A stretch of DNA of 64,000 nt, from the NCBI GenBank assembly GCA_022841915.1, contig JALHQN010000004.1, forward strand, positions 216,979 through 280,978, in the 5' to 3' direction. The translations under genes and the position numbers were made by a program. This document shows, piece by piece, positions 43,613-54,648 of the stretch (within the stretch, counting starts at the first letter, position 1; each line of letters starts with the position of its first letter). The DNA comes from Burkholderiales bacterium (lineage in GTDB: Bacteria > Pseudomonadota > Gammaproteobacteria > Burkholderiales > WYBJ01). Below the pieces are notes generated by a model that did no database searches, had not been told where the DNA came from, and saw only the letters and a list, made by a program, of their open reading frames with translations.

Positions 43613-44494
43613 CTAACTTTTTTCGAACGCGTAGCGATAGGCATCCCCGCGACGCACGATCCGCCCCACGGTCGGCGACGGAAAATGTCCGGGCAGCAGA
43701 CGGGTGCCGCGCTCGGCGTGTTCTTCGATCAGCCGCATGCGTGTTTTATGCGACTGCACGGGGTCGCTGCAGGCGAGTGTGGACCATGCCGGGTGCATCA
43801 GCTGAAACTGGTGGTGCAGAACGTCGCCCAGGAACACGCCGCGATCGTCTTTCGAACGCGCATGGATCACCACGTTGCCGGGTGTGTGGCCAGGCGCGCT
43901 TTCGAACCAGAAGTCGTCTTCGAGCGCGTAGTCGTCGTCGACCAGGACCGATTGGCCGGTGCGCACGACTGGCAGGACGCTGTCCTCGAAGGCGCGGCGG
44001 TGAGGCGTATCCTCGCTCGCCTTGTGCGCTTCCTGCCAGTGCTCGAACTCGCGGCGCGCCATGATGTAGCGGGCATTGGGGAAGGTGGGCACCCAACGCC
44101 CGTTGTCGAGCCGGGTGTTCCAGCCGACATGATCCCAATGCAGGTGCGTGCACATCACGAAGTCGACCTCTTCGGGCTTCACCCCGGCATGGGCGAGATC
44201 GGACAGAAACGGCGAGCGCAGTCGATGGAACTGGGGCCGCGTCGGGCGCTCCTTGTCGTTGCCCAGGCAACTGTCGACCAGAATGGTGTGCCGCCCGGTC
44301 TTGACGACGAAGCTGTGGAAGCTGAAAACGAGCTTGCCGGTCGCAGGGTCGATCAATTCGGGGCCCGCCATGTCCGGATTGGCCCGCAGCACCTCGGGAT
44401 CGTAAGCGGGAAAGAACACCTCGGGCGCGATGAACGGCCCTTCGAACTCGGTGATGCGGTGGACCTCGAAGTCGCCGATACGTGTGGCCTGCAT
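43613..44494 (-). CDS. MBL-fold metallo-hydrolase (lactonase-like)
   Basis: A 293-residue cytoplasmic metallo-hydrolase with the dizinc motif CTHLHWDHVGWN (HxHxDH), then FPNARYIMARREFEHWQ and SAPGHTPGNVVIHA (next metal ligands), as in N-acyl-homoserine lactonases and similar lactone or ester hydrolases. Residues HSFVVKTGRHTILVDSCLGN form the typical first hairpin. A lactonase would fit upstream of a hydroxyacid oxidase, whose gene follows 57 bases downstream on the same strand. Quorum-quenching activity is only a family possibility. Confidence 0.85.
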   Translation of the reverse strand: MQATRIGDFEVHRITEFEGPFIAPEVFFPAYDPEVLRANPDMAGPELIDPATGKLVFSFHSFVVKTGRHTILVDSCLGNDKERPTRPQFHRLRSPFLSDLAHAGVKPEEVDFVMCTHLHWDHVGWNTRLDNGRWVPTFPNARYIMARREFEHWQEAHKASEDTPHRRAFEDSVLPVVRTGQSVLVDDDYALEDDFWFESAPGHTPGNVVIHARSKDDRGVFLGDVLHHQFQLMHPAWSTLACSDPVQSHKTRMRLIEEHAERGTRLLPGHFPSPTVGRIVRRGDAYRYAFEKS

Positions 44495-44646
44495 CTGTCT
44501 CCCCCTCCGGGCGTGGCGAATCGACCCATTGTAGTTCGATCGGGCCGAGGGCGCGAAACTTGCCGGTTCGGCGGAAAATGCGGGTCTGAATTAGGCTTGC
44601 AACGGTCGGGGCGCTATCATGCGCGTCCTCCAAGAAAGTGCGCTCC

Positions 44647-46332
<1,686 letters not shown>

Positions 46333-46386
46333 CAGAGCGGTTGCCGGTCGTGGTATACCGAGGTTCGGTCATCCTCGGGACATGCC

Positions 46387-47832
46387 ATGAACCCTGCATT
46401 CTGGTCTGCGACCAAGCTGGTCCGCGCGCTGCGCGCGAAGAAGATCGGCGCGGTGGAACTGCTCGATCTCTATGCCGAGCGCATCAAGCGCTACGACGGC
46501 GAAATCAACGCCCTGCCGGTGCTCGACATCGACGGCGCACGCAAGCGGGCGAAAGCCTTCGATCGCAAGAGCGCCCGGCCCACGCTGCTGGCCGGGCTGC
46601 CGATGTCGGTGAAGGAATCGTTCGACCTCGCCGGTCATCCCACGACCTGGGGGCTCGACGAGTACCGAGGCCAGCCTGTGGCGACCAACGCCGTGGCGGT
46701 GGAGCGATTGCTGCGCGCGGGCGCCAACATCTTCGGCAAATCGAACGTGCCGGTGCTGCTGGCCGATTGGGAGACCGCCAACCCGATCTACGGCAAGACG
46801 GTGAATCCGTGGGATCACACGCGTACGCCGGGCGGCTCCTCCGGCGGGGCTGCGGCGGCCTTGGCTGCAGGCTTGACGGGTTTGGAGATCGGCAGCGATA
46901 TCGGCGGCTCGATTCGCAATCCGGCGCATTACTGCGGCGTGTACGGTCACAAGCCGACGTGGGGCATCTGTTCACCGGCGGGGCAGGCGCTCGCCGGTAT
47001 CAAGCAGCAGGCCGACATTTCGGTGGTCGGGCCGTTGGCGCGCAGTGCGGACGATCTCGCCCTGGCGCTGCGCATCATGGCAGGGCCTGACAGTATCGAT
47101 GGCGCGGGATGGCAGCTCGCGCTGCCCAAGCCGGCGCGCACGACGCTGCGAGGCTGGCGAGTGGCCGTACTGACCACGCATCCCACGGCCGAGACCGATG
47201 CCAGCGTCCAGGCGGCCATCGAGGACCTCGCGCGGTTCCTCGCCCGCCGAGGCGCCAAGGTGTCGGCAAGGGCAGTGCCGGCGTTCGATCTGGACGAAGC
47301 CCACCGCGTGTTCATCCAGCTGCTGCGGGGCGCCACCTCGGCGCGGCAAACGCCCGAGACCATCGCCAAGCTCATGGCCGTCAAGGCGCGGCTCTCGCCG
47401 AAAGACGATGCCTACTACGCGCGGATGGTGCGCGGCAACACGCAACTGCACAAAGACTGGCTGATCGCATCCAATCGTCGGCATCAGATGCGGCTCGCAT
47501 GGGCGGACTTCTTCAAGGATTGGGATGTGCTGCTGTGTCCGAACGCAGCGACGGCCGCCTTCCCGCATTCGATGCCGGGCGAGCGCTGGGAGCGCATGAT
47601 CGTCGTCAACGGCAAGCAACAGCCGGCGACGACACAGATGTGGTGGGCGGGCATCTCGGGCATGTGCTACTTGCCGGGCACCGTGGCCCCGATCGCATCG
47701 TCTGCGCAAGGATTGCCGATCGGCGTGCAGATCGTCGGGCCGCAGTACGGCGATCTGTCGACGATCCGCTTCGCGCAGCTCATCGAGCGGGAGTACCGTG
47801 GCTTCGCGCCCCCTGCGGGGCGCTACGAGTAG
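46387..47832 (+). CDS. Amidase-signature family hydrolase
   Basis: A 481-residue serine amidohydrolase of the amidase signature family. The Ser-cisSer-Lys triad can be read: Lys in GLPMSVKESFDLAG, then TPGGSSGGAAAALAAGLTG and GSDIGGSIRNPAHYCG with the two catalytic serines, and the usual YGHKPTWG after it. The family hydrolyses many amides; substrate unknown. Amidases often act after nitrile hydratases, but the hydratase block is about 10 kb away. It lies 54 bases after the ABC-F gene. Confidence 0.9.
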   Translation: MNPAFWSATKLVRALRAKKIGAVELLDLYAERIKRYDGEINALPVLDIDGARKRAKAFDRKSARPTLLAGLPMSVKESFDLAGHPTTWGLDEYRGQPVATNAVAVERLLRAGANIFGKSNVPVLLADWETANPIYGKTVNPWDHTRTPGGSSGGAAAALAAGLTGLEIGSDIGGSIRNPAHYCGVYGHKPTWGICSPAGQALAGIKQQADISVVGPLARSADDLALALRIMAGPDSIDGAGWQLALPKPARTTLRGWRVAVLTTHPTAETDASVQAAIEDLARFLARRGAKVSARAVPAFDLDEAHRVFIQLLRGATSARQTPETIAKLMAVKARLSPKDDAYYARMVRGNTQLHKDWLIASNRRHQMRLAWADFFKDWDVLLCPNAATAAFPHSMPGERWERMIVVNGKQQPATTQMWWAGISGMCYLPGTVAPIASSAQGLPIGVQIVGPQYGDLSTIRFAQLIEREYRGFAPPAGRYE

Positions 47833-47940
47833 CGGCCGCTCGTGCCCGATCTGCGCGGATCACCGCCGTTCAACGTGATCCGCGCTGCGTCGATATGCCA
47901 GGCATATCGCTTCCAAACGCTGCGCGCTCGAAGAGCAGGC

Positions 47941-48456
47941 TCACAAATCCTGGCCTTTCCAGGTCACGCTGATTGCGTCGAAATGCCAGGACATGCCGCC
48001 CGTCGTGGGATTGGGGACATCTTCGCCTTTGTCGTTGTGAGCGTGTCGGCCCGAGGCGCGCAGCCGCCAGCCCGAACCGTCTCGTCTGAGTTCGGCGTAG
48101 CCGTCCACCGGATAAAATGTTCCGCTTACGACCTGGTTGTCGATGTTCCGCCGAACCAGCAGGAACACAGCACCTTCATCACCGTGGCTCCTTAGCATGA
48201 GGCCCAGCATGGATTGATTCGGGTCGAGTTGGGCTGGCGCCTCGTGCGGCATGGGCGGATTGAACGCCCCGGGAGCACGAGGGTTGTTCGCGTTTGGCGT
48301 GGTCGTGTCGGAAATCTCGAGATACTGCCCGCGATTGCCCCAGCGACGCACGATCAGCCACTCCTGGCCACGTCGTGCCGGGTCGAGTTCCGGTGGGTCG
48401 TAATCACCTGTATGAATTGTGTTTCCCATTGCGATCTTGAATGCAAGTGCCGACAT
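47941..48456 (-). CDS. Uncharacterised protein paired with the haloperoxidase-like gene
   Basis: A 171-residue protein I do not recognise. It is rich in beta-strand (FKIAMGNTIHTGDYD, EWLIVRRWGNRGQYLEI, AVFLLVRRNIDNQVVSGTFY, WHFDAISVTWKG), consistent with a beta-sandwich or lectin-like barrel, and has no signal peptide. The ATG at 48456 has AGGAG seven bases upstream; the TTG two codons before is less likely. It starts 16 bases after the stop of the haloperoxidase-like gene on the same strand, so the two are almost certainly co-transcribed. Confidence 0.65.
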   Translation of the reverse strand: MSALAFKIAMGNTIHTGDYDPPELDPARRGQEWLIVRRWGNRGQYLEISDTTTPNANNPRAPGAFNPPMPHEAPAQLDPNQSMLGLMLRSHGDEGAVFLLVRRNIDNQVVSGTFYPVDGYAELRRDGSGWRLRASGRHAHNDKGEDVPNPTTGGMSWHFDAISVTWKGQDL

Positions 48457-48472
48457 GTTCAACTCCTAGCGA

Positions 48473-49900
48473 TTAGAAATGGAGACAGGCTTGTTGCCAG
48501 GCGGCTGCGCCAACCTGGCGTCCGAGTTCGAGGCCGGCCGCATTGCCCTGATGGAAATGAATCCCGCCGAACAGGCGTGACTCGCCGGCACTGAAGGCCG
48601 CCTCGGTGAACGAGTCCCAGGTGAGCTTCAGAGGCAACTCGGTGGTGTCCGACTCTGCTGCCAGGGGATCGCGCTGCGTGTGCTCCAGCCGGAACTGGTC
48701 GGTGCCCGTGAACGACTTGAGCACTTCGGCAGCCGCCATGCTGAAGGCGCTATGTCCAGATGTGTACTCGGCGAAAGGAGGCGTCGGAAAGGTGTCGCGT
48801 TGGAAGGGGCGCCAGCGGTCGCCGCGCATCTCGATCGTGCCGCGGCCTGGGCCACCCCAACCCAGAATCGTCGACGTGCCGAACAGCCAGCGGATGGCGG
48901 TGATCGGACGCACGTAATCGTAGTGGACCTTCGCTTCCCAGGTGGCGATGCTCGCGTCGAGGAGGGCGTTGGCAAGGGCGAAGAAGAGCTTCGCATCGTC
49001 GTCGGTGCTGTGAGCGCGAAGTTCGGACACTGCGCCGGCGATCTCGCACCAGTGACCGGGCGGCGTCGTCGAGCGCGGACCGTCGGCCCAGTACTCGGCG
49101 ATCACCTTCTGCTCCATCGTGAGCTTGGCTTGCACGTCGACGACGTGCTGCGCCTGCTCCACGAATGCATGCGAGGTCAGCGGTTCCGGCGCGCTGGGGC
49201 GAAACTGGTATGGATTCAGCAGAGCGAAAGGACGCACGTTGCGCCAGTGAGGCGCGATGAAGCCGGGCGTCTTGGTCGCCCCTGTGACCGGATCGATATA
49301 AGTGAGCGGTTGCCAAAGCGCGGGATTCGCCACACCGCGACGCGGAGTGCTGTCGAACACCAGTGCGGGTGGGTTCCTCGGCTGATACCCGGTGTAATCG
49401 TCATAGGGCTTTGGTCGCATGGAAGGCGGCGTGGGTCGCGGGGTTCCGGGGGCATTGCCTCGCTCGTTGGCGCCATCGTCGATGCGATCCGCGATTACTG
49501 CGGCCGCCGCAGCGTTGCCGATGGCATCGGGCGTACTGCCGGTCGTCGCGCTGGTGGGTGGCCAGTGGCCCAAGGCGGTCATCTGCGCATCCAAAAGCTG
49601 ACGTATAGGGCGATTCGGAAGCAAGTGCGTTGCCGTGCGATAGATCGCATAGCTGATGGCCGTCTCTTTGTTGTGCTCAGTGCGATGCTTGGGTGCTATC
49701 CTGGGCGCACCGCCTGGCAACGGCGGGCGTCCGGTTTCGCTGAAAGGCGCCCACGCCTGGAAGGCGGCCGTATAGATCATGGCCAAGGCACGAGCGACCA
49801 TAGGCGGGCCGAGATTGAGGCTTTGGTCCCCGGTGGCGATCTGCAGGGCGTTCGAGATCACGGCATTCCAAGCGCACACGATGCTGCTGGGTGAAGTCAT
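48473..49900 (-). CDS. Vanadium-dependent haloperoxidase/PAP2-superfamily protein
   Basis: A 475-residue protein of the vanadium haloperoxidase and acid phosphatase (PAP2) superfamily, with the phosphate/vanadate-binding motifs near its C-terminus: PFAEYTSGHSAFSMAAAEVL (about residue 380) and ESRLFGGIHFHQGNAAG (about residue 440), the second holding Arg and two His. An upstream basic residue set in KVHYDYVRPITAIRW (Lys and Arg) completes the site. There is no clear signal peptide. It may oxidise halides with peroxide or act as a phosphatase. The ORF runs to 50041, but the ATG at 49900 has AGGAG six bases upstream. Confidence 0.82.
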   Translation of the reverse strand: MTSPSSIVCAWNAVISNALQIATGDQSLNLGPPMVARALAMIYTAAFQAWAPFSETGRPPLPGGAPRIAPKHRTEHNKETAISYAIYRTATHLLPNRPIRQLLDAQMTALGHWPPTSATTGSTPDAIGNAAAAAVIADRIDDGANERGNAPGTPRPTPPSMRPKPYDDYTGYQPRNPPALVFDSTPRRGVANPALWQPLTYIDPVTGATKTPGFIAPHWRNVRPFALLNPYQFRPSAPEPLTSHAFVEQAQHVVDVQAKLTMEQKVIAEYWADGPRSTTPPGHWCEIAGAVSELRAHSTDDDAKLFFALANALLDASIATWEAKVHYDYVRPITAIRWLFGTSTILGWGGPGRGTIEMRGDRWRPFQRDTFPTPPFAEYTSGHSAFSMAAAEVLKSFTGTDQFRLEHTQRDPLAAESDTTELPLKLTWDSFTEAAFSAGESRLFGGIHFHQGNAAGLELGRQVGAAAWQQACLHF

Positions 49901-50372
49901 TGCATCTCCTATTGTTTCGACGGGTCGGCGTGAAGGGGTAAACCGAAGGGCCAGCTGACGAGGTGGCTGCATGGAAGTTATTCGATCGCCATAACTCCGT
50001 CGCCCACTAAAAGGATGAGTGGTCGAGCTTCCGAAGAGCATTGGGACTACGCTCGGTCGAGGCTGGCCGGTGCGGCGGGCGGCTTGCTGGATCTTGCGGC
50101 GACGGATACGGGCCTCGTCGCCGTGTGCTTTCGCGGCGCAGCATGGGGCCGCGTTGGACGGGGCGATGCCGCGGCTCGGACTGACGCCAGACCGGCTAGA
50201 TGCTGCCCGGACTGCACCCGACCACGTGTAAAGTACCGTCCGATGCGCCAGTGCGCCCCGCTCTGGCGGTGGCCGCAGCGACTGCAGCTGGATTAAGATT
50301 CGGCGCCAGGCGCCGTAGTATTCGAGTTCCCAAGCTCAAAGCTCATTCGCAGGACCACCGATAGGATCACAG
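49901..50372. other. Divergent intergenic region (haloperoxidase / fbp)
   Basis: These 472 bases separate the divergent haloperoxidase-like and fbp genes. Frames that run through look like chance. No hairpin, repeat or convincing promoter pair was seen. Confidence 0.4.
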
Positions 50373-51365
50373 ATGACCCGAGACCCCGCTCACCTGGAAA
50401 TCGTCACGCTGCAATCGCACGCGCTGCAACAGCACGCCTGCTTCTCCGACAACGGCACCTTGGCCTGGATACTGTCGGCGCTGTCCATCTCGAGCAAGAT
50501 CATCGCCAACAAGGTGCGTCGCGCGCAGCTCGACGATGTGCTCGGCGCGGCCGGCGCGGAGAACGTGCAGGGGGAGCAGCAGCAGAAGCTCGATGTGATT
50601 GCGAACGACGTGCTGCTGCGTACGCTGGGTGAGCGTGAAGGGGTCGCGATCGTCGCATCGGAAGAAAACGAAGAGCCCGTCATCATCCGCAATCAAGCGC
50701 AGGGCGAACGCAAGTATTGCGTGCTGTTCGATCCCCTCGACGGTTCCTCCAATCTGGATGTGTGCGGCGGGGTGGGTACGATCTTCAGCATCCTGTTGCA
50801 GGATCGTCGCAGCGGCAAGCCCGAGGATTCGCTCTTGCAGCCGGGCGTGCGCCAGGTGGCAGCGGGGTACGTCCTCTACGGGCCTTCGACCGTGATGGCG
50901 CTTACCTTGGGGCAAGGCGTCGATCTGTTCCTGCTCGATCCGGCGATCGGTGCGTTCGTCCGTGTGGCAGAAAAGGTGCGCATACCCAAGGCCAACAAGA
51001 GCTATTCCCTGAACGAAGGCAATCGACTCACCTTCCCGGTCGGCTACCAGAAGTACCTGGACTGGGCGCAAGCCAACAACTATTCGAGTCGTTATGCCGG
51101 CGCGATGGTGGCGGATGTGCATCGCACGCTGCTGAAGGGCGGTGTCTTCATGTATCCGCCCACCGCCAAAGCGCCGAACGGCAAGCTGCGCCTGATGTAC
51201 GAAGCCAACCCGATGGCCATGCTGATCGAGCAGGCCGGTGGCAAGGCGCTGGCGTCGCCGACACAACGAATCATGGAAGTCGTGCCTACGGATATCCACC
51301 AACGCACCGTCGTCATCCTGGGCAGCGGGGACGAGGTGGATCATGTGGTGAAGCATCTGCAATAA
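50373..51365 (+). CDS. fbp: Fructose-1,6-bisphosphatase, class 1
   Basis: A 330-residue Mg2+-dependent phosphatase of gluconeogenesis that converts fructose-1,6-bisphosphate to fructose-6-phosphate. The metal site is FDPLDGSSNLDV (about residues 117-128) with the preceding ASEENEEP acidic residues, and the substrate-binding KLRLMYEANPMAMLIEQAGG lies near the C-terminus. The length and the N-terminal helix ending in SSKIIANKVRRA are normal. No Calvin-cycle genes are adjacent, so a role in gluconeogenesis is the simple reading. Confidence 0.95.
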   Translation: MTRDPAHLEIVTLQSHALQQHACFSDNGTLAWILSALSISSKIIANKVRRAQLDDVLGAAGAENVQGEQQQKLDVIANDVLLRTLGEREGVAIVASEENEEPVIIRNQAQGERKYCVLFDPLDGSSNLDVCGGVGTIFSILLQDRRSGKPEDSLLQPGVRQVAAGYVLYGPSTVMALTLGQGVDLFLLDPAIGAFVRVAEKVRIPKANKSYSLNEGNRLTFPVGYQKYLDWAQANNYSSRYAGAMVADVHRTLLKGGVFMYPPTAKAPNGKLRLMYEANPMAMLIEQAGGKALASPTQRIMEVVPTDIHQRTVVILGSGDEVDHVVKHLQ

Positions 51366-51657
51366 GTGGGGCGACCAGAGCCCATGCGATTCCGGCGAAT
51401 CGCCGAGGACTGTCATTCGCCACGAGGGGGCGGGAGCCGTTGCTCACGCGAGCCGGCTCGATGTTTCCGCGGACCGAGTCCTGTGCCGTTTGTCACGCCC
51501 ACGCAAGGTGCTGCTTGCCGAGTGCACGTCGGTTTGTCGCCGAGTCGGCGTCGAGTGCGCGCATGAGACATGCTAAGCGGTTGATTCATAGAGGGCTGCA
51601 ATGCGGCCCGTTCGTTGCATCGTCAGCAGCGAGCGCCTCTTGCGCAAGGAGAACGAA

Positions 51658-52302
51658 GTGACCCTGAAGTCCATGACGACCGCTGTCGCTCTGACGGCCG
51701 CACTCATCGCCGCCCCAGCACAGGCCGGCGTGATCTTTTCCGACAATTTCGAGGCCGACAACAGTATGTCGGTGCTGAACTCCACTGGTCTGACCAAGTG
51801 GACCGTCAGCGGCGGCACCATCGACTACATCCGCCATGGTGGATGGGGCATCGGTTGCGTCGGCGGCAGCGGCGGTTGCCTGGACATGGACGGCTCCACC
51901 GGCAACGCCGGGCGTATTACGAGCAAGCAGGTGTTCAGCTTCGATTCTGGTGTGCAGTACTTCATCGACGTGGCACTGTCCGGCAACCGCCGTGGCGGCG
52001 CGAGCGATTCGGTGATCGTCGGCATCGTGCAGGAGACGACCGGCACGGAAATCAAGGCGACCATCGGTCCCTTGGCGCCGACTGCACCCTTCGGCACCTT
52101 CAGCGTCGATTTTTCCGGAAGCAGCGCTCCCGGCTCGTGGCGCCTGTTCGCGGAGGGCTTGGGCGGTGACAATATCGGCGCCATTCTCGACGACTACGTC
52201 TTGCGCGATGTCCCCAGGGCTACGGTGGCCGCGCCCTCGACGCTGCTGCTGACGGGCTTGGCGCTGTTCGCGGCGGGCGCGGTGCGTCGCCGGCGTCGCT
52301 GA
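51658..52302 (+). CDS. Exported protein with variant PEP-CTERM-like sorting tail
   Basis: A 214-residue secreted protein. A signal peptide (TTAVALTAALIAAPAQAG) is followed by a beta-rich domain (FSDNFEADN, KWTVSGGTIDYI, YFIDVALSGN, SWRLFAEGLGGDN). The end has a short motif APSTLLLTGLALF, a hydrophobic helix and five arginines, the three-part layout of PEP-CTERM proteins processed by exosortase. The usual Pro-Glu-Pro is replaced by Ala-Ala-Pro. The GTG at 51658 is chosen because AAGGAG lies a few bases before it; an in-frame ATG at 51601 would place 19 extra residues before the signal. A terminator-like hairpin follows at 52356. Confidence 0.75.
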   Translation: MTLKSMTTAVALTAALIAAPAQAGVIFSDNFEADNSMSVLNSTGLTKWTVSGGTIDYIRHGGWGIGCVGGSGGCLDMDGSTGNAGRITSKQVFSFDSGVQYFIDVALSGNRRGGASDSVIVGIVQETTGTEIKATIGPLAPTAPFGTFSVDFSGSSAPGSWRLFAEGLGGDNIGAILDDYVLRDVPRATVAAPSTLLLTGLALFAAGAVRRRRR

Positions 52303-52355
52303 TCTTGCTTGTGGAAGGGGCGCATTGAGTCCCTACAGCCTTGTTCGCTTGCAGG

Positions 52356-52387
52356 CCGCAGGGCCGGCGGAAGAGCCGGCCCTGCGG
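52356..52387 (+). terminator. 13-bp perfect-stem hairpin downstream of the PEP-CTERM-like gene
   Basis: Arms CCGCAGGGCCGGC and GCCGGCCCTGCGG close over GGAAGA, about 55 bases after the stop and about 60 before the next start. Only a short T patch (TGTTT) follows, so termination strength is uncertain. Confidence 0.6.
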
Positions 52388-52447
52388 AACTGTTTCAAGC
52401 GCTCGAGTGCCGGGCCACGCGCCTGTGCTCGGATTCAGACTTTTCCG

Positions 52448-53053
52448 ATGCGGCTCGGTGCTCTGCTGCTGGTCTGTCTGCTCGTCTTCGTAGGCTGCGG
52501 AAGCAAGGTGCCGCCCCTGCCGCGGTTGGGCCCGGACGATGTCATCCTGGCATTCGGCGACAGCCTGACCTACGGTACCGGCGCGACCGAGGCCGAGAGC
52601 TATCCGGCGGTGCTTGCGCAATTGACGAACCGCAAGGTGATCCGCGAGGGCGTGCCGGGCGAGACAACTTCCCAGGGGCTGCAACGCTTGCCCGGCGCCC
52701 TTGACACCCACAAGCCCAAGATCCTGCTGTTGTGCCTGGGCGGCAACGACATGCTGCGCAAGGTCGGCGATGCGACCATCGCATCCAATCTGCGAGAGAT
52801 GATCCGGATGGCTCGGGCGCAAGGTGTCGCGGTGGTGCTCCTGGGTGTGCCCAAGCCGGCTTTGTTCGGCGGGGCGGCGACGATCTACGGCGAACTCGCC
52901 GAGGAGTTCGGGCTTGCCTACGAGGGCGATGCGATCAACGATGTCCTCAGGAAGCCGGCCATGAAGGCCGACCCGATTCATCCGAACGCGCAGGGATATC
53001 GCGTGGTTGCGGAGGCGGTTGCGGCCTTGCTCAGGCAGGCCGGAGCGTTGTAG
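52448..53053 (+). CDS. SGNH-fold lipoprotein esterase (TesA/arylesterase-like)
   Basis: A 201-residue GDSL-type esterase. Block I AFGDSLTYGTGAT carries the nucleophile Ser, block III CLGGNDML the oxyanion Asn, and block V DPIHPNAQGY the Asp and His. The N-terminal hydrophobic stretch ends LLVFVGC (Cys17), a lipobox, so the enzyme is probably lipid-anchored in the periplasm, unlike soluble TesA. The family hydrolyses acyl esters and thioesters. The start is the ATG at 52448; the upstream extension has no features. Confidence 0.85.
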   Translation: MRLGALLLVCLLVFVGCGSKVPPLPRLGPDDVILAFGDSLTYGTGATEAESYPAVLAQLTNRKVIREGVPGETTSQGLQRLPGALDTHKPKILLLCLGGNDMLRKVGDATIASNLREMIRMARAQGVAVVLLGVPKPALFGGAATIYGELAEEFGLAYEGDAINDVLRKPAMKADPIHPNAQGYRVVAEAVAALLRQAGAL

Positions 53054-53243
53054 CCGCGTCGCGGCGATTCCTCGGCTTTTGCGCGGCTGGGGCCGGCAGG
53101 CCCGCCTGTGTTCCACGGGCGTCGCGTCAGACACACGCGGGGCGATTCTCATGCCGTCTCGGCACTGCGCGACGATCCCTTGTCGCGGTGGGGCATAGCG
53201 ATTGCTCCTGTACCTGGGCGATTCACAGCCAAGGAGACATCGC

Positions 53244-53429
53244 ATGAATAAGGATCAAGTCAAAGGTGCAGTGAAGGACGCAGCAGGCAAGGTACAGGAG
53301 AGGGCCGGGCAGGTGACCGGCAACGATACCCAGCGAGCCAAAGGGCTCGTCAAGCAAGGTGAAGGCAAGGTGCAGAAGGGCTACGGCGATCTGAAGGAAA
53401 AGGCCAAAAAGAAGCTGGACGATTGCTAA
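53244..53429 (+). CDS. CsbD family stress-response protein
   Basis: A 61-residue, highly charged, helical CsbD-like protein (MNKDQVKGAVKDAAGKVQER, GQVTGNDTQRAKGLVKQGEG). CsbD proteins are small, abundant stress-induced proteins of unknown mechanism. AAGGAG lies seven bases before the ATG. Unusually for the family, the last residue is a cysteine. It stands alone. Confidence 0.9.
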   Translation: MNKDQVKGAVKDAAGKVQERAGQVTGNDTQRAKGLVKQGEGKVQKGYGDLKEKAKKKLDDC

Positions 53430-53671
53430 GGCGCTGCGAGCAGAGATCCGGGGGCGGGGGTGCCGCTCCTGGCTCTGTGCTTTGCCGAACGCCGATCGGG
53501 CAGATGGCGTCGTCCGATCATGGTTTGGACCGCGCTGCGGTGTGCAGCATTGCGCGCTAGCGCTTCGACATTGCGTGGGCGTCTGCTTGGGCTCGCCCAC
53601 TTTGCCGCGGTGCGGAATCCGCCGAGTTTCTCGTAGAATCGGTCTACTCCCACGACCGACGACGCGAAACA

Positions 53672-54511
53672 ATGACCGATCTTCAAGCTGCAACCGGCAC
53701 CAGCCATTTTGTCGAAGCCAACGGCGTGCGGCTCCACTATCTAGACTATGGCGTGTCCGGCCAGCGCCCGATGGTGTGCGTGCATGGCGCGGCGGCTCAT
53801 GCCCACTGGTTCGATTTCGTCGCCCCCGGACTCAAAACCAATCATCACGTGCATTCGCTGGATCTGCGCGGACATGGCGACAGTTCCTGGGCGGCCCAGG
53901 AAACCTATGCGTTCGATACGTTCGCCGCGGACCTCCATGCCTTCGTGGAGCAGCTCGACCTGCGCGACTACGTGCTGGTCGGCCATTCGATGGGGGGCAT
54001 GGTATCTCTCGTGTATGCCGCGACCTATCCGGGTCGAGCGGGCCGGTTGGTGATCGTCGACAGCACCATGCTCATGCCGATGGATCGCGTCAATGCGATG
54101 CGCCAGTTCGGAACGACATCTCCCAGCAGTTATGCGACCCAGGAAGAACTCGTTGCACGCTACCGCCTCAGCCCGCCGGAGACGCACATCGCCCCGTCCG
54201 AAGTGATTCATCACATGGCTTTGCAGAGCGGCAGGCAGGGTGCCGACGGCCGCTGGCAGCACAAAGCCGACCGGCGCGTGTATGCCAATTCTCAACAAAT
54301 GCCAGGCATGCCCCTGTGGGAAAAGATCAAGATTCCCGCGCTGGTAATCAAGGGCGACCGCAGTACGCGATTCGGGCCGCAGGAGTTGGCCGAGATCCGG
54401 GCCAGGGCGCCTCAGGTGCAGTGGGCTGAGGTGTCGCAGTCCAACCACCATATCACGCTCGACAATCCGCCCGAATTCGTCGACGTGGTGCAGAAGTTCC
54501 TGAGCACTTGA
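53672..54511 (+). CDS. Alpha/beta hydrolase
   Basis: A 279-residue alpha/beta-hydrolase with oxyanion-hole segment MVCVHGAAAHAHWF, nucleophile elbow VGHSMGGMVS (Ser), acid in VIKGDRSTRF and histidine in SQSNHHITLDNP. The cap region (residues about 145-215) is typical of esterases and C-C bond hydrolases. Cytoplasmic, no signal peptide. Substrate unknown. Confidence 0.88.
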   Translation: MTDLQAATGTSHFVEANGVRLHYLDYGVSGQRPMVCVHGAAAHAHWFDFVAPGLKTNHHVHSLDLRGHGDSSWAAQETYAFDTFAADLHAFVEQLDLRDYVLVGHSMGGMVSLVYAATYPGRAGRLVIVDSTMLMPMDRVNAMRQFGTTSPSSYATQEELVARYRLSPPETHIAPSEVIHHMALQSGRQGADGRWQHKADRRVYANSQQMPGMPLWEKIKIPALVIKGDRSTRFGPQELAEIRARAPQVQWAEVSQSNHHITLDNPPEFVDVVQKFLST

Positions 54512-54648
54512 GGGGGTTGGAGGCTGCCGCCGGGGCGTTGTCCGGGCTGCAAGCACCTGCACTCGAGTAGGTTCATAACGATGGGTGTCCTCTGAACTGG
54601 GTGTGAGCCACTGGCTCGTGCCGTCCGGAGCCAACGGGAGTGCTCGCC

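Noticed and set aside
44591..44620. TTAGGC/TATCAT promoter pair before the ABC-F gene
   Set aside because: The -35 is poor; the better TTGCAA match lies only 12 bases from the -10.
46352..46360. GGTATACC palindrome as promoter or operator before the amidase gene
   Set aside because: Eight bases only, no -35 at proper spacing, and the gene is probably read through from the ABC-F gene.
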